Origin: Microdochium bolleyi
Taxonomy: Eukaryota; Ascomycota; Sordariomycetes; Xylariales; Microdochiaceae
DNA length: 64,000 bases
Assembly: GCA_001566295.1 (NCBI GenBank)
Contig: KQ964248.1
Location: forward strand, 744,001-808,000
Reading direction: 5' to 3'
Positions 1-10,708 of this stretch are shown piece after piece; the first letter of the stretch is position 1, and every line of letters starts with the position of its first letter. The notes beneath the pieces were generated by a model, which did no database searches, was not told where the DNA came from, and saw only the letters and a list, made by a program, of their open reading frames with translations. A program made the translations under genes and the position numbers.

Positions 1-194
1 GTTGCCGCCTGCCCTCGTCCGGCCCTGCCCTGGCTGACATCAAATGAGTGATGCGCCAATGCAGAATCGCCCACGACTTGCGTCAACGTCAACTCCCTCT
101 CTCTCAACACCACGCCGAAACTCTACGACAACCTGCCCCGGACGCGCAGCACAACACACTCGACAAGACAACATAGTCTCTGAGCCACCACACC

Positions 195-1622
195 ATGTCG
201 GGTACTGGCGCAGGCGCAGGCTCCGGCAGCGGCAGCGGCAGCGGCAGCCCTGCGCCGTCGTCAGCCCTCGTCCGCAAGCGCACCGATCTCGACCTTATGC
301 CCCCGCCGCAGCCGCCGGCGAAGCGAATCAAGCGGCCCAAGACGGTCATCGACGAGGACAGCTACACCGAGGCTCTGTCGCACATCATCGCGCGCGACTT
401 CTTCCCCGGCCTGCTCGAGAGCGAGACGCAGCAGGAGTACCTCGACGCGCTGGACTCGAAGGATGCGGCGTGGATCGCGAGCGCCAGCAGGAGGCTGCAG
501 CACGTCATGACGCCCGGGAGGAGGAAGCGCGGCCGCGGTCGGGGCACGTCTCTCGCACCGGGCCCATCGTCAGGGCTTGTGCAGACGCCGAGAACGTTTG
601 TGGGCGACACGCCGGTGTCTGTGGTGTCGTCCGTGGCATCGACGGCCGCCTCGACAGCGAGCTCGGTGCGGGCTCCAGAAGTCGACACCGACATGAGCCT
701 CGGTGCGTTCCAAGCCAAGTACACGAGTGAGGACAACGAGAGCTTCTACAAGCTGCTCGACCGGCAGAACTCGAAAAGGGCGGAGAAATACGCCTGGCTG
801 TGGGCGGGGAACAAGCTGCCGTCGAAAATGCAGCTCAAGCAGCGCGAGGTCGAGGCCCGGCTGCTCGAGTCGCGGAGCCTGAGAGATGATGGTTTCAAAA
901 AGGACCGCCTCGCGATCAAGGACAAGGAGGAGCGTCCCGCGCAGTGCGACACATGGAAGTCTGCGCCGCAGAATGCGCTCATGTTTGTACCTGCAGGCGT
1001 GGAGGACAACGTTGCCATAACGTCGTTCGAGAAGACTGAGGCCGAGTCTCGCGCTCCGCCGCGGGCTATAAGCTATCAGAACACGAGACTGCCGCAGCTG
1101 GAGATCAACGCGGAGGAGTCGGTACCATCGTCGCCGTCGCTGTCGGCCGTACGTGATGCCATTGCGGGGAAGCGCACTGAACCACGAGGGAGCACATCGA
1201 CAGCAGTAGGCAACGAGACGCCGCGGGTCAACGGCTACGCGTTTGTGGATGACGAAGAACCAGCATATGACTCCGCGACGCCGCTACCGCCGAAGATCGA
1301 TCTTGGTCCCGGCGACGCCTCGCCGAATCCGTTCCTGATCAAGGCGCAGCCGTCTCGCGAGGCGCTGCACTATCGTATGGTGGACAGGATACACCAGTCG
1401 AGAAAAAGCTCGTCGGCGAACGGCGTGACGGGCAAAGTGGACAAGACTCCTGTCCCCAAGTTCCCGAGCAGTCCGCGGGTCGGAAGCGGCAGCAACTTCA
1501 CGCCAGCGGCGCAGCGGCTGTGGAGCAAGATTGGGAATAGAGGTGGGATGACACCGAAGACTCCGTTTGGGGATACGACGCCTATGAAGAGGGGATCGAA
1601 GTTGAAGCAGGTTGCGAAGTGA
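195..1622 (+). CDS. ESS2: ESS2/DGCR14-family nuclear splicing protein
   Basis: Single-exon frame of 475 aa. The family (Es2; DGCR14 in humans, Bis1 in fission yeast) is a nuclear protein found with late spliceosomes. What I see: a Gly/Ser-rich start, a basic nuclear-signal-like stretch near residues 34-50 (PPAKRIKRPK), and then the family's N-terminal signature VIDEDSYTEALSHIIARDFF. Further on are a charged region (FKKDRLAIKDKEERPAQCDTWK) and, near the C-terminus, NFTPAAQRLWSKIG followed by TPKTPFG, which is the usual conserved tail. The start chosen is the first in-frame ATG, about 190 nt from the window edge; another ATG at position 44 opens a different frame and would act only as an upstream ORF. 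It is followed in tandem by a second spliceosomal gene. Identification rests on remembered family motifs. Confidence 0.88.
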   Translation: MSGTGAGAGSGSGSGSGSPAPSSALVRKRTDLDLMPPPQPPAKRIKRPKTVIDEDSYTEALSHIIARDFFPGLLESETQQEYLDALDSKDAAWIASASRRLQHVMTPGRRKRGRGRGTSLAPGPSSGLVQTPRTFVGDTPVSVVSSVASTAASTASSVRAPEVDTDMSLGAFQAKYTSEDNESFYKLLDRQNSKRAEKYAWLWAGNKLPSKMQLKQREVEARLLESRSLRDDGFKKDRLAIKDKEERPAQCDTWKSAPQNALMFVPAGVEDNVAITSFEKTEAESRAPPRAISYQNTRLPQLEINAEESVPSSPSLSAVRDAIAGKRTEPRGSTSTAVGNETPRVNGYAFVDDEEPAYDSATPLPPKIDLGPGDASPNPFLIKAQPSREALHYRMVDRIHQSRKSSSANGVTGKVDKTPVPKFPSSPRVGSGSNFTPAAQRLWSKIGNRGGMTPKTPFGDTTPMKRGSKLKQVAK

Positions 1623-2087
1623 TTGGCGAGCGAAGAATGATGATTTGATTCCAGGATTAGCGAAATGTGATACCCAGAACCGGCCGGCGAGCTGTGCAAA
1701 GACACCCTTTAGAGAATTAAATCATTTTTGAGAGACAGACAGCCACGCTAGGGAACTCCTGGAGAGACTTGCAACCACACTGCTGCTGTATGCCCAGGTG
1801 ACTTTGTCGCAACACAGTAGACTGTGTGGCCCACTTTTAGCGTAGGCTTCAGTCGAGCTCCGACCTGAGCTTTTTGAACTTTCGTCATTGCCGTAACCTC
1901 CAATACACACGACGACACGACGACCCTGAACACCAGCACGTCCCAAGACTGACGACTGCGCACCAGAGACGAGCCCGTGGCCACGCCAATTGGCTCTCTT
2001 ACTAGACGGCATATCGATCAACAGCGCGCTGCGGGAGCACAACGAGTCGAGCCCTAACCCCCTCAGAAGCGACCCGCGACGACAGCC
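1623..2087. other. Intergenic region between ESS2 and SAD1
   Basis: It holds the 3' end of ESS2 and the promoter of SAD1. The palindrome CCAATTGG at 1986-1993, about 95 nt upstream of the SAD1 start, contains a CCAAT box on both strands and is a candidate HAP/NF-Y site. No gene seen. Confidence 0.5.
1986..1993. promoter_or_regulatory. Palindromic CCAAT element upstream of SAD1
   Basis: The octamer CCAATTGG reads as CCAAT on both strands, 95 nt before the SAD1 ATG. CCAAT boxes bind the HAP complex in fungi. The function here is inferred from sequence and position only. Confidence 0.3.
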
Positions 2088-3737
2088 ATGTCGAAGCGTC
2101 CCGCGTCCGAGGCGCTGGGCGAGCTGCTCGACATTGGCTCGCCGGCCTCGAAGCGCTCGCGGTTCGACGACCTTAGCATCGACGGCTCGGCGACGCCGGA
2201 TACGCACTTTGGCAATGGCGTCAGCCAGGAGGAACAGAACGGCGACGACCACACAACATCACAACATCCGGAAACGATGGACAACGATGACGATGATGAC
2301 CTAGACGAGCCAGCCAAGGCGCCGATACGCCAGGCCGCGCCAACAGCGGGATACGACGACCTGTACCTCGACACGATCGACCGCAACGTGCTCGACTTCG
2401 ACTTTGAGAAGCTGTGCTCGATAAGCCTGTCCAACATCAACGTGTACGCGTGCCTCGTGTGTGGCAAGTACTTCCAGGGCCGGGGCCCCAAGTCGCACGC
2501 CTACTTCCACGCGCTCGAGGAGGGCCACCACGTGTTCATCAACATGCAGACACAGAAGGTGTATGTGCTGCCGGAGGGGTACGAGGTGAAGAGCAAGAGT
2601 CTCGACGACATCAAATACGTCTCGGACCCGCGGTACTCGCGCGAGGAGGTGATGGAGCTCGACCGGCGGCCGCGCACGGCGTTTACATTCGGCGGAGGCA
2701 AGGAGTACCGGCCGGGCTACGTGGGGATGAACAACATCAAGGAGAACGACTACCTGAACGTCGTGGTGCAGGCGCTGTCGCACGTCGCGCCGCTGCGAAA
2801 CTTCTTGCTGCTCGAGGACCTGTCGTCACGGACGGAGCTCGTGCGCCGGTGCAGCATCCTATTCCGCAAGATCTGGAACCCGCGCGCGTTCAAGAACCAC
2901 GTGTCCCCGCACGAGCTGCTGCAGGAGATTGCGCTGCTGTCCAACAAGCGATTCACGCTCACCACGCAGTCCGACCCGGTGGAGTTCCTCTCGTGGTTCC
3001 TCAACAACCTGCACCTGGGGCTCGGCGGGAGCAAGACGAAGCCGGGGAGCAGCATGATCCAGCGCATCTTCCAGGGCAAGCTCAAGGTCGAGTCGCAGAC
3101 CATCACCGCCAAGGCCGACGCCAACGACCGCCTGCGCTTCGAGGAGGCCGCCGAGGTGAAGAGCGAAACGTCGAGGTTCATGCTGCTGACCCTGGACCTG
3201 CCCGCGACGCCGCTGTTCCAGGACGAGCTCGAGCGCAACATCATCCCACAGGTGCCCCTGACGACGATCCTGTCCAAGTATGACGGCGTCAAGGCGCAGG
3301 AACACCTCGCGCAGCGCAAGCGATACCGCCTCGTGCACCCCTTGCCGCCGTACCTCGTCTTCCACATCAAGCGCTTCTCGACCAATAAGTTCGTCGCGGA
3401 GCGCAACCCGACGATCGTGACGTTCGACGCGCGCGTGGGGCTCGACATGGCGCCGTACGTGGAGCCCACGGCGGACCACAAGCCCGGGGAGCCCATCATG
3501 TACGACCTCGTCGCCAACGTGGTGCACGAGGCAGTCCGCGCCAAGGAGGACGTCGGCGACACCGGCGAGGAGCGCAGGACGTGGAAGGTCCAGCTGCGCG
3601 ACAAGGCGACCGACTCGTGGGTCGTGTGCCAGGACCTCTTTGTCGAGCCCGCGCAGAACGAGCTGCTGTATCTGGGCGAGTCATATCTGCAGATCTGGGA
3701 GAGGCGGCGGGAGGTCAAGGGCAAGAGGAAGGCTTGA
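2088..3737 (+). CDS. SAD1: U4/U6.U5 tri-snRNP protein Sad1/USP39, inactive ubiquitin protease fold
   Basis: Single exon, 549 aa, a splicing factor needed for tri-snRNP function. After an acidic N-terminus comes a UBP-type zinc finger with cysteines at about residues 110, 122 and 125 (ACLVCGKYFQG, then SHAYFHALEEGHHVFIN). A USP-like domain follows from about residue 205. The catalytic cysteine box of true USPs is replaced by GMNNIKENDYLN, with Asp at residue 221 where the Cys should be. That is the known hallmark of USP39/Sad1 and marks it as a pseudo-protease. The C-terminus keeps PPYLVFHIKRFSTNKF and the end motif ELLYLGESYLQIWERR. The start has a purine at -3 and is the first in-frame ATG. 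Confidence 0.93.
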   Translation: MSKRPASEALGELLDIGSPASKRSRFDDLSIDGSATPDTHFGNGVSQEEQNGDDHTTSQHPETMDNDDDDDLDEPAKAPIRQAAPTAGYDDLYLDTIDRNVLDFDFEKLCSISLSNINVYACLVCGKYFQGRGPKSHAYFHALEEGHHVFINMQTQKVYVLPEGYEVKSKSLDDIKYVSDPRYSREEVMELDRRPRTAFTFGGGKEYRPGYVGMNNIKENDYLNVVVQALSHVAPLRNFLLLEDLSSRTELVRRCSILFRKIWNPRAFKNHVSPHELLQEIALLSNKRFTLTTQSDPVEFLSWFLNNLHLGLGGSKTKPGSSMIQRIFQGKLKVESQTITAKADANDRLRFEEAAEVKSETSRFMLLTLDLPATPLFQDELERNIIPQVPLTTILSKYDGVKAQEHLAQRKRYRLVHPLPPYLVFHIKRFSTNKFVAERNPTIVTFDARVGLDMAPYVEPTADHKPGEPIMYDLVANVVHEAVRAKEDVGDTGEERRTWKVQLRDKATDSWVVCQDLFVEPAQNELLYLGESYLQIWERRREVKGKRKA

Positions 3738-4284
3738 GGTAACGGAAGGGGCCAATTATAATGGGAGAGAAAAACCGAGGCCAGAGATGGCAAAGTCAAC
3801 AATAAGATACCCTGCGTCCGCGCAAGATTCCGACGTGCATCAACGTTCCTATGCCATGTGATGTGATGGTGGTTTAGCTGCCACGTTCTGATCAGCGAGA
3901 CGAGTGATGCCGAAAGCGATTAACAGAAGTGTGTGACCTCTTGAATGATACGAGCCACTATTTGAAGCTAGCGACTCAGGACAAAAGACAAGCCAGCTCA
4001 ATTGAATTCCTCATATGCGCAAGCACGCACCAACGAGCAATCCCTGTGTGGGCGCACTCTCAGAGAACATTGCGATCATTATTGACAAACATAAAAGACA
4101 AAAATTAACAGCGTCGTCCATTTCGAAGAGGGAAGCCACGACCAAGGCTTATCGCCAAAACGCCTACACCGTCGTCGCCCCCCCCAAAAATCATGACGAC
4201 TTCGCAAAGTCTCCAGAGGGTCCCCGAACGACGGCAAAATGATACAACAACCACAAAAAAGATGCCACAGATGCAAAAATGTAA
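3738..4284. other. Intergenic region between SAD1 and tRNA-Leu
   Basis: It holds the SAD1 3' UTR and the pol III terminator of the tRNA. Short open frames here have no recognisable content. Confidence 0.5.
4275..4279 (-). terminator. Pol III T-tract downstream of tRNA-Leu
   Basis: Five T residues on the minus strand begin 6 nt past the tRNA 3' end. A second run of six lies at 4255-4260. Such T runs terminate RNA polymerase III. Confidence 0.6.
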
Positions 4285-4385
4285 TGATGAGGACGAGACT
4301 CGAACTCGCGCGGGTTGCCCCATCAGGATAACTACTTGTTAAGGTAACCTTAACCTGACGCCATAACCAACTCGGCCACCTCACC
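4285..4385 (-). tRNA. tRNA-Leu (anticodon AAG) with a 19-nt intron
   Basis: The minus strand folds as a class II tRNA. The acceptor stem is GGTGAGG with CCTCATC (one G-U pair), discriminator A. The D arm starts GCCGAGTTGG. The anticodon stem TCAGG/CCTGA encloses loop TTAAGG...T with anticodon AAG at 4351-4349. A long variable arm (TGGGGCAACCCGC) and the T arm GCGAG-TTCGAGT-CTCGT follow. An intron sits one base after the anticodon (4329-4347), and its CCTTAA is complementary to the anticodon-loop TTAAGG, as expected for introns cut by the tRNA splicing endonuclease. Mature length is 82 nt before CCA addition. The A box (TGGCCGAGTTGG) and B box (AGTTCGAGTCT) are intact, so the gene looks functional. 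Confidence 0.95.
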
Positions 4386-5333
4386 ATCTGGTGGTTGTTG
4401 AAGAAGTGGATGGTTATTAGGTTATATATAACCCTTGTCCTCTGGTGGGTGTGAAAAAGTGGGCCCCAACAGCATCGTTCGAGACGGGTGTGAGGCAAGT
4501 GTTTGATTCATTTTTCTTGCGTGTACTAGCCATACAACTGAGGAATCTCGCTTGTGGGTGTCCTGTGAGCAGATCGCTGCCATGGTTTCCCATTTTGTCG
4601 TTGTTCTCGATTTGTGGAGGCCAGGTTCTGCTGTATGTACTCTTGCTGGCCTCCACTTCGGCACATGTACGCGTATGTCCCTCTCCGGTGCGTCTCTCGA
4701 GGAGGGTGCCGCGAAATCACGAGGCAATACAGCAGAACATTGTTCGCGCTATGGCTTAGAAGGTCGCTAGGGACCAAGATGCGAAGTTTGGGAACTTTGA
4801 ATCCATCTATTTCATTGCAACCTAAGCTGTATCGTGAGCTTCAAATTTGGATTGCTCAGGGCCACATGTGCTGATCATCGCCATGCACGCAACGATGTCG
4901 CGGACTTTTGGTGTCAGTACCTCACAGGCTGCATCAGACGACACAATTCAAACAAAAGCCAGTCACGGTTACTGTAGTCGAGCGAGATCCTCTTGACAAG
5001 TCAGACAAACTGCTGACTGTATCCTGTGTGTTTCGTGACTATATCATACGGCATACTCCTCGAGGCCTCGTCTCGTTATGGCCTCTTCTCAATGCGACCA
5101 TCGCAGGCATGCTGCAACGTACCGCATGACCACCCAGCCGTAAGGCTCGTGTACTTCCGGCTACACCAGGGACCAGTTCTGATTACCTGTATCCATCCTT
5201 TTGGTATCTTCGCTCCAGGCCTGAGCATTCTCGATCGTCAATAACAACAACTGAAGCTCGCGGCCTAGGCGCATCGTAACCAGGACGGAATCATAGCGAG
5301 ATGCGACTAATTCGGTTTCAAAGGATCTCCTTC
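4386..5333. other. Intergenic region between tRNA-Leu and calcineurin A 3' end
   Basis: About 950 bases holding the upstream side of the tRNA and the calcineurin A 3' UTR. Several open frames of 70-100 codons occur on both strands with no family motifs and no consistent frame preference. I see no gene. Confidence 0.5.
4420..4433 (-). promoter_or_regulatory. TATA-like palindrome upstream of tRNA-Leu
   Basis: GGTTATATATAACC lies 35 nt upstream of the tRNA 5' end, the spacing at which TFIIIB/TBP is placed at many fungal tRNA genes. The function is inferred. Confidence 0.45.
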
Positions 5334-7341
5334 TTACGGCTGGCGAGGCCCACGCTCCCTGTTCCGCAGGTCAGTACTATACACGCAAAGAATCCGACTC
5401 GGGTTCCACTCACGACTGGCTCAACCGCCGTGAAAGGGTCTGCAGCTTCTTGTCGTTGTCAGCCTCGCGGGTCGCCTTCTCCAGGGCGTGCTGGTGCTCC
5501 TCCACGCGGTGCCGCTGCACCTCCTCGGCGCTGGGTGGCAGCTTCTCGTTCTGGAGATCCACCTTGCGAGCGTCCTCAAAGTTGGTGATGGCGCTCTTGA
5601 TACCCTCGGCACCGAGCATGAGTGTGCCGGCAGGCAGGCGGCCTCCAGAGACCGTCTTGAACTCGGCAATCTTCTCGGACTCCTCACGCAGCACACCAAA
5701 CACACGAGACATGCGACCAATCGCGAGGATCTTGTTCTTGAGGGCCCGTCGCTTGTATTCAATCGAGTCTGGGTCGTTGAGAGGGTTCGTTGAGGACGCC
5801 GAGCTCGGGAGCGGCGGCGAGACGGGACCTGCCGACGATGCGCTCATGGGAGTGTCTTGCTGCAACTCCTCCTCGGAGCATGTGTGGAGGATGGCGATGA
5901 GCATGTCAGTGATCTTCTCGCCGACGAAGGGCAGCGACCAGGTGAAGACGTCCATAAAGTTGGGCAGCCAGTACGGGTGCGGTGTGCAGTTGAACTGTCT
6001 AATGTTCATAACGTTGTTCTCGTACTTGAGCACAGCCGCCTTGTTGTTGTAGACGTCCAGGTAGTTGGGAGCCGAGAAGATGGTCATGACACTGGGGAAA
6101 CCGGTTGTCCGCGTCTTACGGTACATGCGGTAGCCCGCGTCTTGAGCTTCGTGCGCGCGGATGACAGACAGCAGGTTGTTCTTCTCCAGGAAAGAGCAGG
6201 CCGCCGGGTACGAGAAGAAGTATGAACAGCCACGGACGTGGTTGTGCATGAAGAACTCATTGGTCTTTTCCTGACCAAAGTCCTCAAGAGGATCGGCCCA
6301 GAGGAGATCGCACATGAGGCCCTGAGTAGGGGGCTCGCGGAAACGGTCAATCTGTGCTGCGTGTTAGCCACAGGCACAACGAGGCCCTGGGTCTCATGGC
6401 ACTCACATTTCTGATATCGTCGAGAGTGTGGAGCTCAGGGCTAAGACCTCCGTGAATGCAGAGGAACTGCTTGTTCATGACGGCAGCCAGCGGGAGCGAG
6501 CAGAACGAGTCCATGCAGGCATCGTAGATGGCCTCCGAGTACTTGTGCTTGCACTCGAGCTTGAAGGTGAAGTAATCTGTCAAGTGGCGACACTCGTGGT
6601 TTCCACGGAGCAGCCACAGCGTCTTGGGGTAGTGGATCTTGAGACACCACAGGTACAGGACGCACTCGATGCTGAAATAGCCGCGATCGACGTAGTCGCC
6701 GAGGAAGAGGTACCGGGTCTCCGCTGGGTCGCCGCCCACCTCGAAGAGCTTCATCAGGTCGTAGTACTGCCCGTGGACGTCGCCACACACGGTGATGGGC
6801 GCATCCATCTCAAGCAGGTTGGGCTCCTGGCGCAGGACTTCTTCGCCGGTCTTAAGAATCCACAGCGCCTGCTCCTCAGTCAGGCGACCCTCGCGGTAGA
6901 AGTGCTGCTTCAGGAATACTATGTCGGGCTTGGTGTGCGTCTCGTCGGTCCAGAACTGCTCATCTGTGGGCTTGTACATGGCTGGCGCCTGGACGTCTGT
7001 TGAAGGAGAAAGTTGTTAGCCGGGTTGAGGTCTTGCGGGTATGGCCGCTGTCGCACGGCCTCGTAGATCGCCGCATCTGCAGTCTTGCATGCGAGAGACG
7101 AATACGGGCAGCCAGAGCCACTGCAGCAGCAGCGGACCGCCAGCCGGACAACAGGAGAAAGTGTACCTTTGCAGACGCGCTCCTGGGTGTTAACCTGGGT
7201 GCCATCTTCCATGGTGTGGATCGTGAAGTCGATCTCGGGCCGGGGCTTCTTCTCCTTGATCGCGCGGGTCGCATTGTCGACCTGCTTGGGAGGCTGCTGC
7301 TCGAGCGAGGGAAAGGGCTCGGTGCCCTCGTCGGTGTCCAT
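5334..7341 (-). CDS. CNA1: Calcineurin catalytic subunit A (PP2B phosphatase)
   Basis: Ca2+/calmodulin-activated Ser/Thr phosphatase, 575 aa. Exons: 7341-7167, 6996-6407, 6351-5414 and 5358-5334. Metal-site motifs are all present: GDVHG (residues 130-134), GDYVDRG (158-164), RGNHE (189-193). The C-terminal half has the B-subunit helix region, a calmodulin-binding stretch ([20 protein letters not shown]) and an autoinhibitory-like segment ([20 protein letters not shown]). The first intron is 170 nt; the other two inner joins are standard. The last intron (5413-5359) is my inference: GTGAGT, a CTGAC branch and CAG, adding SERGPRQP. Without that splice the protein would stop at LSQS, inside the donor site. 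Its partner calcineurin B lies at 52.3 kb. Confidence 0.95.
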
Positions 7342-8535
7342 GGTGGCGGATTGCGGTCGTGAGCCGCGGGGGTCAGCGGTCGGGAGAAGTGGCGGTGGCA
7401 GATTGCAGCAGAGAAAGGCGCGGTGCGGTGCTTCTGGCGAAAATGCTGCGAAAGTGATGTCCTTGTCGAGAGAGCTCTGGGCGTGGAGCCGTTGTGGTAG
7501 AGCGATGCCGGTGGTTGGGCACGAGATCAGAGGAAGTGGGATAAGTATGGCTGCGCCGGCCAGAGGGCTGAGATCAAGCTGGAGTGAGCGGGCAGAGGCT
7601 GGAGAGCAGTTTCACTGGAGCGAGCAGACCGTCGGGGAGCTACAGGGGTGTTTGCAGGCAGGCCGCCCGAGTTTGGCCACTCTTCCGCAGCTTCAAGCAA
7701 CGGGACTCACTGAAGGGCACCAGGGGGCCAGGCCGCACACCGCAGGATGACGGGTACTTGAGACGACTTGGACCCTCGTGTCTCGCGAGGGGCAGTGGAG
7801 GCCCTCCCCCACAGGGCCCTGTTTCCCACCAGCTTCTCTGCCCCTCCTGGCCTAGGCAGGTCCTACGGGCTTGGCGCGGGGCAGCTCGTCGCCGGCCTCT
7901 TTGTATCCTCTTGTACCTCGCCCTGGTTGCGTCAGATTCTCTTCTTGGTCATGGGCTCGGATGTTTCTTCTGGCACAGCAGTTTTCCTCGTAATTGAGAA
8001 TCCTCGCTCACAATGTCTACTGGCTATGCTAAGGTACGATATGCAAGAACAGCCCGTTGGATGCTACCGCCGGGTACTGAAAAGAGGCCGCCAGCCGATC
8101 TCGACAAGCTGCGTAATACTGGTCCCAGCGGCCCCACTAGCCGGCAAGCCTTCCCACACCCGACACCTTTGAAGATGAAAGTCAAGAGGATATCCGGGAC
8201 AAAATATCTCTGGTGTCAGAAGAGATGTACGGCGATCATCTTTCCGTGCTCTTTAGCTAATATGACTCGACCTAGGCCGGCGAGTTGACGTCTGGTGAGA
8301 CCCCAGTTCATCGAGGCGGAAGGCAGAAAAGCATGAAAGAAAGCAAAGAGGTTGAGCAATAATGACGACATCACATCGCCCAGATCCAGCCGGCGGTCGT
8401 CACGATCCTTCCTGGGCCTTGCGCAACCACAAAGTCGCCAGGCATGGCGGTCGAGATGTTCACCAAACTTATCAACCTCTTCCGGGGTCCAGGGTTGTGC
8501 CATAGTTCTACGTCTCCAACTTCTGATTTGACAAC
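7342..8535. other. Promoter and leader region of calcineurin A
   Basis: About 1.2 kb upstream of the calcineurin A start and downstream of the dioxygenase stop; both genes are on the minus strand. The open frames on the plus strand (up to 221 codons at 7085-7750) carry no recognisable domain. I see no gene. Confidence 0.5.
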
Positions 8536-10708
8536 TTAGCCCACGATCCGGTCCATGATCTCCTGTCGCGAGAAGTTGGTGTTTCTCCATCTCGAGATGT
8601 AGTCATCGCGGTTGACTACGAGGGAGTGAATGCAAATGTCAGCGTTGGATGCAAATGAGCAAATACTTCAAGAGAACCTCCCCTTGGAGCAGGGACCGAC
8701 TTACTGTAGCCACCACACATCCTCCGTACGCCGGTGAAAGCAGCTCTGCCGTGCAGAACCCTCCAGTTGTCGAAAACTGCAACAGACCTGTTAGCCTCGG
8801 TTCGTTGGACACCTCAGTTGCAGATAAATCCCCCCGGCCAAGCAAAGAAGCCGCGCGGAGCAGGCTCGGTCTACTAACTCAGTAATGTCCCCGGCTTGAG
8901 CTGGACCCAGTACTCGACATCCTTCCTCCTCAGGATGCTGTCGAACTTCCGGGCAGCAGCGTACCACGCTTCAGGCGAGGACTTCGCGCTGTCAGAGAAT
9001 GGCACAACGCCCCTGTCTGCATTGTTCCACCTGATTCGGTGCATTCTGCTCGAGTCCTTGTAATTCTGCATCTCGATCACCGGGTACGGCGTGTCGGGCG
9101 CAATCGTGATGCCCTTGTTACCGCTGGCATGCCAGGGGAGCTTCACCGTTCGAAGAGTCTCTGCTGCTTTCGGATCTTCATCGTGCAGGATCCGTGAGGC
9201 ATGGAACCCGTCCACGAGCAACGACTGCCCGCCGAGATCAACGGTGGAGTCTGACCCTTCCGGTGCGCCTGTGTGCGAGAGCATGTGGAATGCCTGGAGA
9301 CCGGCCGGGTCGCTGAAGTAAGTATTGTCCGTGTGCGCAGGCAACGCGATATTGGTGTACGCCGTGTCGGCCATGGCCAGGTCAGGAATGAAGTCGTAGA
9401 AGCCGCCATAGTGCGTCTCGCGGATGAACGCGATCTTCTCAAGAAGCCTTTGCGTAGGCTCGGCCGATGACGTGGGCACGTTGTCAATGAACGCAAGGCC
9501 ATGGCGAGCCTGTCGGTGGCCGAAATCAGTTTGACAGTTCAGCTGGTTGAGTTGGACGATGGAAAGCGGCTCAGAGATGTGTCTAAAAATTGCAGACGTA
9601 CGATGAGACTGGTCAAACGACCAACAGCTCGGTCGGCCTCATCACCCGTGAGCTCCTTTCCTCCTGGGTAGAAGTCTTCGTAAGACATTCTCTCGCTTTT
9701 CGGACCTTCGGATCCGAAATTCTCCAACCTGCACACTATGTCAGTCTTGTAGATAATTAAGTGAATGGCGGGTGCGTGTCTTCACTCACTCCACGCTTTC
9801 TGGACTGCGCCTGTTGTTCTTCATGTAGTAACTCAGAAAGTCCCAGGAGTAGAAACTCTGATGGGCGTCATCTCCGGACCCTTGCATTTATTGGTCAGTG
9901 TTCGCTACGCAATGTGGTTGAGGGGTAGGTAACATACACTGTATCTTGACGCCTTCTGCCGTCTGCTCAACATGTGAAGCCTGGATATCCTCTGGAATCT
10001 GGAGGCAATGCAGAGCAGTAAGCGGAAGTCCAAATGTATCGTCTCTGGAGGTGCAGGAGACCTGAACTATACCTGACACGTATCGAGGTCTTTCTGCATG
10101 GTGTCCTGGTTGATGCAGGAACTGCATCGGCAGTTGTCTCTAAAATAACGACACTAATGCGTCAGACAGGCGTGCTCAGATCTGTCCGCTATAGCCGGGG
10201 ACTTACCGTAACCACAGGTTGGGTCTGCATTTTCAGGATTCGCAGTGTTAGTCGTGGCTGATTCTCGGAAACAAGACGGAAGAAGTAGAAAAAAGGCACT
10301 GCAACGTTAGGATTGGCACTTGAGCCCTTACAGTGAGGTCCTCTTGAGTTTGCTCCCCATCTTGGAGTCGGATGGCATCACGCTTTGCCCGCTGCCCAAG
10401 TCCGAGGAAAAGACAAACTCCACGGCGTGCTTGTTGGGCGTGGCTTTGGGGAGTGACGTTGCAGTAGCCAGGGTTCTTGTATGCCGGAGCGCTGTAGTGA
10501 TGCTGCTTTGGTGCCATGGCGGGATGTTGGTGAGCCTCGCCCTGTGTCACGGTATGGTCAGCCGCGATCCCAGACTGGCGGAACTGAACCACTGAGGATC
10601 AGTGCATCGCATGCATATATATGCAAGGACCATCACGATGGACCTGGCGTGGCTGTCGTACCTTGCAGCTGCACGGCCCGTGTGCCGCACGGTTCGGAGT
10701 GTGTACAT
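8536..10708 (-). CDS. Trimethyllysine dioxygenase (first step of carnitine synthesis), ten exons
   Basis: Fe(II)/2-oxoglutarate oxygenase that hydroxylates N6-trimethyllysine; 467 aa, near the length I recall for the Neurospora enzyme. Exons: 10708-10662, 10541-10332, 10224-10207, 10139-10073, 9998-9938, 9880-9790, 9728-9602, 9509-8879, 8776-8705, 8615-8536. All phases agree. The N-terminus (MYTLRTVRHTGRAAARAR, later TALRHTRTLATAT) is Arg/Ala/Thr-rich and almost free of acids, as in a mitochondrial presequence. The N-terminal domain has LPNLWLRDNCRCSSC. The TauD fold has the metal triad H266-x-D268 (HTDNTYF) and H426 (WRVLHGR). The third exon is only 18 nt. The gene could be confused with gamma-butyrobetaine dioxygenase, a close relative, but FDNWRVLHGR followed by AFTGVRRMCGGY fits trimethyllysine dioxygenase better. 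Confidence 0.88.

Noticed and set aside
44..730. 228-codon frame at the left edge
   Set aside because: It overlaps ESS2 in another frame and gives Arg/Ala-rich low-complexity sequence. At most it is an upstream ATG.
2414..3283. 289-codon plus frame and several long minus frames inside SAD1
   Set aside because: GC-rich third positions keep other frames open; the translations are Arg/Ala/Gly/Pro-rich and have no motifs.
7085..7750. 221-codon plus frame upstream of calcineurin A
   Set aside because: It begins inside calcineurin A intron 1 and runs through exon 1 antisense; no domain recognised.
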